Shown here one piece after another: positions 58,991 through 64,000 of a stretch of 64,000 nt of DNA. The notes beneath the pieces were generated by a model, which saw nothing but the letters and a program-made list of their open reading frames with translations, ran no database searches and was not told the DNA's origin. Origin of the DNA: Syngnathus acus (Eukaryota; Chordata; Actinopteri; Syngnathiformes; Syngnathidae); assembly GCF_901709675.1 (NCBI RefSeq), contig NC_051095.1, forward strand, positions 7,903,956-7,967,955. The letters are read 5' to 3'. Both the position numbers and the translations under genes were made by a program. Each line of letters begins with the position of its first letter. Position 1 is the stretch's first letter.

Positions 58991-59330
58991 AAGCAATTCC
59001 GAGCTTCCAAAGTGAGCAGCTTGCAGTTAGAAAATTGCAATCAACTATTTATGACACTTCCATTACCACTACCAGTTCCTTCATACTTTTTACCTGTTTT
59101 TTTGTGTGTGTTAGTAACAGCTGAGCAACTCTGCGACTATGGAACAGGCCAGTAGTGGTTAAGACCTTTTATGGGCATTAACATTAGACCATAATCAAAT
59201 CTCACAATTACATGAGCGAAATGTGTTGTGGTAGGATGAAATCAAGGGTGGATCTTTGGGCTATAATTTCAAAATCTGGCGTAAACTCAAGGTGAGGCAA
59301 GGCAGCTTTATTTTGATTAGATAGACAATT

Positions 59331-59614
59331 CAATTGGTGTCAAATTTGGCATCGACTTTGTGTCAATACTAAAATTGCAAATCATCTTCACTTTTAAAAA
59401 AGAGACGTTGCGAGCATTTTTTTTTAACCATTCATCTTTTTAAAAAATTGAACAGATTTTACTAGTCTCTGATTTCATTTCATTCATCAGTTTGTTGTGT
59501 AGCCTATACTGTATATAATATGAGACGTTCATACATTTATTTGGGTTGACAGTCATAAGGAAGGAAAATATGATTATGATGCGGCCCGAGACAAAAATGA
59601 CTTTGACGTCAGTG
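59331..59614. mobile_element. hAT-like non-autonomous element, copy 3
   Basis: Starts CAATTGGTGTCAAATTTGGC and ends gatgcggcccgagacaaaaa followed by tgactttgacgtcagtg. It shares the internal stretch tactgtatataatatgag and ttatttgggttgacagtcat with copy 1. It is more diverged at the left end. Confidence 0.78.
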
Positions 59615-60284
59615 ATTTACACGATAAAAATTACATTTGAAAGCAGAGATGGGAAGTTAAGGTCAAGAAAGTAGTGCCGTAGAGGTGCGGGTTCTCAAAC
59701 TGGGGTGCTGGGACACTCGGGATCTGCACGGTGTCACTTGGGGGGTCTGCAAAATAATTTCCAAAATACAGTCACTAGCAAACATTGTGTTGTATATTTA
59801 GTCAATCCAACTTTTGATACATTCGAAGAGGACGAGAGCCAATGAGGAAATGGAATTGTTGCGGCTAATCTTTTGTTAACGGACTATTACATCGCTTGCG
59901 GCAGCTTTTACAGCTACAGCATTCCTTTACTGTGGATGATAAGGAAAGGAAATAGATGAGCATGACACTGAGGGATAGAAAAGACAATTAATAAACCAAA
60001 ATAATCCCGGTAGGGCTGTAGTACTGAATTTAGTCTAATAACAGCAGCGTGTGCGGTGCTTTGTTATTCTTGTCGATATTTCATAAGCTTGTCCCAAGTG
60101 TTCTTCATGTCGAACGAGTTTGATGGTGCCTCACTTGCTTCTTTTTGGGAAACTAAGCATTTAAACTTGACCCTGAATACCTCGAAGCCGCTGAACAAAC
60201 ATGTATTTCAAATATGTCATTTTCTGGCTGAATTAAAAGGGACAAATTGGTTTTGTATGTATTCAGTTGTTTTAAAGACTAACC

Positions 60285-60334
60285 CACGCACACACACGCA
60301 TGCACACACACACGCAAACACACACACACACACC
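60285..60334. repeat. (CA)n microsatellite
   Basis: Imperfect CA run with ACGC and GCAAA interruptions. Confidence 0.9.
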
Positions 60335-63300
60335 CAGAGGAGAGAGAAGAAAACAAGCTGGTGGTCGCGTAATCACCCGTGTGCATAAAGCTGCATGACA
60401 GCGAGGCCATCTTGAGGGGATTGAACAAATTTAATTAAATTCTATTTACTCAAGTGCTTTTTGTTGTTGTTGCTTAATGACACCGGAGGATGCAACTTTC
60501 CATCGTCAAAGAATACGATTGTTTAAAGAGGAAGCAATTTCCGGAGAAATTGTGGGTTAACATGTAAGAGATGATGCTGACGTGAAATGTTGTGGAATTT
60601 AGGGGCATGTAGGAAGTATCAAAATTGGATAACATTCAAGTATGGACGTAGACATCAATGTTGAATTATTAAGCGAATAGAAAATGTTTGCATTCATTTT
60701 GGACTTGTGTCAAAAATGTGAAAAACAAAAACAAATAGTGGGATTTAAGGAATGCAAAACTTTGTTCCATAGAGATCTGAATGATTTGAACAGTTTAAAG
60801 TTGGGATGGACATATATGGTCAAAGTATGAAAAGAGTTTCTAAAATGTTTGCATTGATGGTGACCAAGGCTGAGGTGAAGATGAGAATTGCAGACAGGGG
60901 CCGACAGGCTTACGTAAGGCCGGTTCAAGAAGCCGCTGTTCTAATGATTAATGCATGTCAACTAGCACAACATGAACAGAAGCTGAGGAGCCGCAGAGGG
61001 ACAGATCAGGCGGCAGACAGGATGGAGGCAGACGTCTTGGGGGGGGGGGTCTCAGGTCATGGCCGACAAAGTGCAACTGGCTTTTAATTTGGGGTAAATT
61101 ACACGGAATTGCGTTGTTACTCTGGCCTCAATTTGAATTTTATTAGTTTTGTTTTATTTTTATCCGTTCTAACCCACTTTGTTTCCTTGTTCTATTTGAA
61201 TATAGTTTCGATTTTTATTTGATTTGTTATTTCTTGTATGAACTGCAATGTAAAATGTTCTGTACTTTCAATACAATATGTATGACGTTGAGACCTCTCT
61301 GAAACATGCAATAAAAATAAAATGTCATAGTCGACATCATCAATTATCATAATCGTAGTCATCATAATAATCATACAAGTTTTTTAAAAGTAAATTAGCA
61401 CATTCTGTCGATTGTCTATGATTGTTTTAATACCATTGATAACATTTCCTTTAAAGTTACCGCACTGCAATAATTTTCTGGGGTTAACATTTGACTTTGC
61501 CAAGTATTTGTAGTAAAATTTAACTGTGGCGGGGATCAGTTTGAAACATGGGGTCATCTTACAATAAAAAAGCTCTTGTCACTTAATGAACAGAGATTAA
61601 CGGTTGTTGCCTTGGCGTCCTTTTTAAGTGACGCAGCCAAGAGACAGGGGTGGAGGTCCACGTCAGGGTTGTCTGCCAGTTGCGTTCTTCCTTCCCTCCT
61701 CGAGCTTTTGTTGTGCCGCTCTGCAGCCTTTTGCTGGCGGTTTTACACCAAGCAGCGGGGGCAATTAAATGCTCCATTTGCTTCCCCACACGGAATTCTA
61801 TTCACTTTCCTCCTGTCTACTTGCTTCCTTGGCGTGAGTTACGTGTTCAGCTGTATCACCCATGATCCTAAAACCGCGTCTTGACCTTTTGACAGAACCC
61901 ACTCCACATTTAGGGCCTCGTAATCAGGCACAGTTGGGCTCTTAAAAACAACTACGCAACGTGCAAGTGGGCCATAAATTTCTACTCTGTGTAAAAATTC
62001 TGAAAGCATAAAGTTGCCTGGCTGTCAAGTACGACTTTTCGTAGCTTTCATTCCCAGCGGGTATTTTTACTACACACACAAGTTCTGTTTTAAATTTTGT
62101 ACAAGTTGTAATAAAAAAAATGAAGTAGAATTGAATAACACCATATGGTTTGAATTGTTTTGTTTTTGACATATATATCTTCGAAAGAAATGCCACATTT
62201 ACAGTACTGACAAGTTAATCCATATGTACAAAAACATTACTTTCAGGAAACAGACTCTCTCCAAAGAGACAAAGCGTGCTTGCTTCAAGTTATTTGTAAC
62301 TCCCAGTTGAAGTTTACTGTGAAATAGACACACAAAGCAAAATAGAATTAAACATTGTATATTAAAACACAAAAAATATTCAACCAAACAACATAATAAT
62401 GAAAGTCAGCTAGCTTAATGCTAGCAGGTTACTGTGAAATAGCATATGTCTTAAAGTAATTGTAATCCTTCAAACAACTGCAACTTACTTTAACAACATG
62501 TGAAAAAAGTCTCTCTGCTCTCCGGAAACAATGAAGCTATTTTTTTCTCTTGGTCTTGCACTTTTTTTTTACACCGCAGCTACAGCTAATAGAGTTCACT
62601 GCTGCCAAGAATTGTGCAAACAAACTGGAAAATTGATATTTTACTCAAATGACAAGAACTGGTAGTAGCTGAACTTTATGCCGAAAAAGAAGCTTCAAAA
62701 AATTCTTTTAAAAAAAATCAATGAATTACACATTATGTAAGAAAAGGCCACAAACAAGCTGAGAGAGAAGTGAAATCGATTAAGACCTGGGGGTGGAAGG
62801 AAATTTGAAAGTTTGGGCTTACGATCAGTCGCATCAGCATGATCAGAAACAGCTAAAGTGCCATCGTGGAGTGGGAGATAATTACCCCGAGCGCGGTTCA
62901 GTCTACTCCTTCCTGTCTTGCTTCCCCATCTTCAGAGTGTGATTATGTAATGCCGCTCTGTGGAGGCTGACAATGTTGGATCTGGGGGAAATCATCCCAA
63001 AAAAAACCCGCAAAACTGAGCTGTGCACGATCATCTGGATCAATCTGGAACATTTCAGAAGAGAAGTGGCTACGACACACAGTGCTCGACAAAAAAAAGT
63101 ATTTTGGTTTATTTTGGCATTCTCAAATCAGCAACACAACATGCTGAGAAAACGACGCAGATGCGGGAGCGGGCCAAGGTCAGCGAACGAGGTGAAGAAG
63201 AAGAAGGCGCGTTGAAAAGAAGATGTGGGTGGAGTTCTCTTGAAAAGAAAACAGAAAGATCACGGCGCAAGCTTTGACTGACTTGGTGGGTGGCTGCAGA

Positions 63301-64000
63301 GGACTTGCGCGATTGATGCAACTTCACTCGTCAGGTTCCTGAGGGCTCAATGCGTCAAGTGACACAGATGAGAGGCGAAGGCCTTGCAATTAACTCATGC
63401 CTATGTGCAGTTCAACGACGAAAATGCACAAATTTTCTTGTATTTTCACTTCCTGTAAGATGTCATCTTTAGTCAAGCCCCCTTTTCCTTTTTTGTGTTT
63501 TTGTTTCAGATGGAAGATGTTTTTTTCATTTACTTTGACTTGACAATGTAGTACCCACCCTCTACTGATTTGTATGTCTGTACTGTACTGCCCCCAAGTG
63601 GCCATAGTGCACACAGTCAATTTCACCTTGGAGCAAAAACCCAAATTGGCAAAAAAAAACGTTTTGTTACTAATTTGTCTGGCGGTGTTAAAGATAAATG
63701 TAATTTTCATTCATTCCAATGGTTAACATTGTTTTGAGACACAACTGTTGCATGGTCAGTCACAGAACAAATTCAATTTATATTTCAGGACACCACGATG
63801 GCTTTCTATAGAGATTTTCCAAATATACAAAGAATCTATTCACACCTGAGACTAAAACAAATATTTACTTTCATAACCCTCCAGTGAATAAAAATGATCC
63901 AGTTTCGGAAGCAAAAATGCTTTTCTCCACTTCCTGTGCGTGTCAAGTTCAGAATTCTGAAGACATCAAAATGACACTCAAGTACAACATTTTCATCTTA

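Larger units (their letters stand above)
56051..64000. other. intergenic DNA to window end
   Basis: No gene recognised. It includes a GC-rich block with a 152-codon open frame (57146-57604, unassigned), a third hAT-like element (59331-59614), a CA repeat (60285-60334), a strong RFX palindrome (56394-56407) and CTCF-like motifs (58975, 63588). Confidence 0.55.

Noticed and set aside
60806-61087. 93-codon frame in the downstream intergenic region
   Set aside because: No recognisable domain, it runs into a G-run, and no splice or promoter context was seen.

Overview
The window looks like teleost fish chromosomal DNA. It carries one clear protein-coding gene, read left to right: a fibroblast growth factor homologous factor, fgf13 (FHF2). 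The fish assignment rests on compact introns, on protein differences from the mammalian protein as I remember it, and on repeats typical of fish genomes (hAT and TA-target miniature elements, a LINE reverse-transcriptase remnant, long microsatellites). I cannot tell the species, or whether this is the a or b paralogue.

Gene layout. Three alternative first coding exons can be read: a V-type exon (15893-16022, possibly from 15855), a short U-type exon (28218-28248) and the S or 'A-type' exon (30861-31050). All three end in phase 1 with a G that completes the glutamate codon opening shared exon 2 (32514-32624). Exons 3 (36869-36972), 4 (42598-42796) and 5 (44037-44173, stop TAG) follow. The S form is 246 aa, the V form 226 aa and the U form 193 aa. 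The exon sizes (111, 104, 199 nt) and phases fit the FHF family exactly. The choice of first exon sets the N-terminus: nuclear/nucleolar and long-term-inactivation type for S, and other localisation and channel effects for V and U. The beta-trefoil core that binds voltage-gated sodium channels is common to all. Thirteen codons upstream of the V start are conserved, which predicts a further upstream Y exon that I could not find.

1-15.8 kb is upstream non-coding DNA with microsatellites, a TA MITE (8128-8354), a 30-G run and two LINE fragments near 12.3-12.7 kb. 16-28 kb is the V-to-U interval, with two hAT-like elements. 28-44 kb holds the remaining exons and introns. 44.2 to about 45.4 kb is a probable 3' UTR.

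Downstream, 46-64 kb holds no gene that I recognise but has striking repeat structure. A telomere-like 32-bp minisatellite lies at 51103-51730. A fold-back element of about 2.5 kb (52471-55010) has inverted arms that carry a tRNA-like promoter module and enclose eight 236-bp satellite units. A cluster of palindromic MITE copies follows at 55594-56050.

The regulatory suggestions (CTCF-like and RFX-like motifs, candidate enhancers) are motif readings only.
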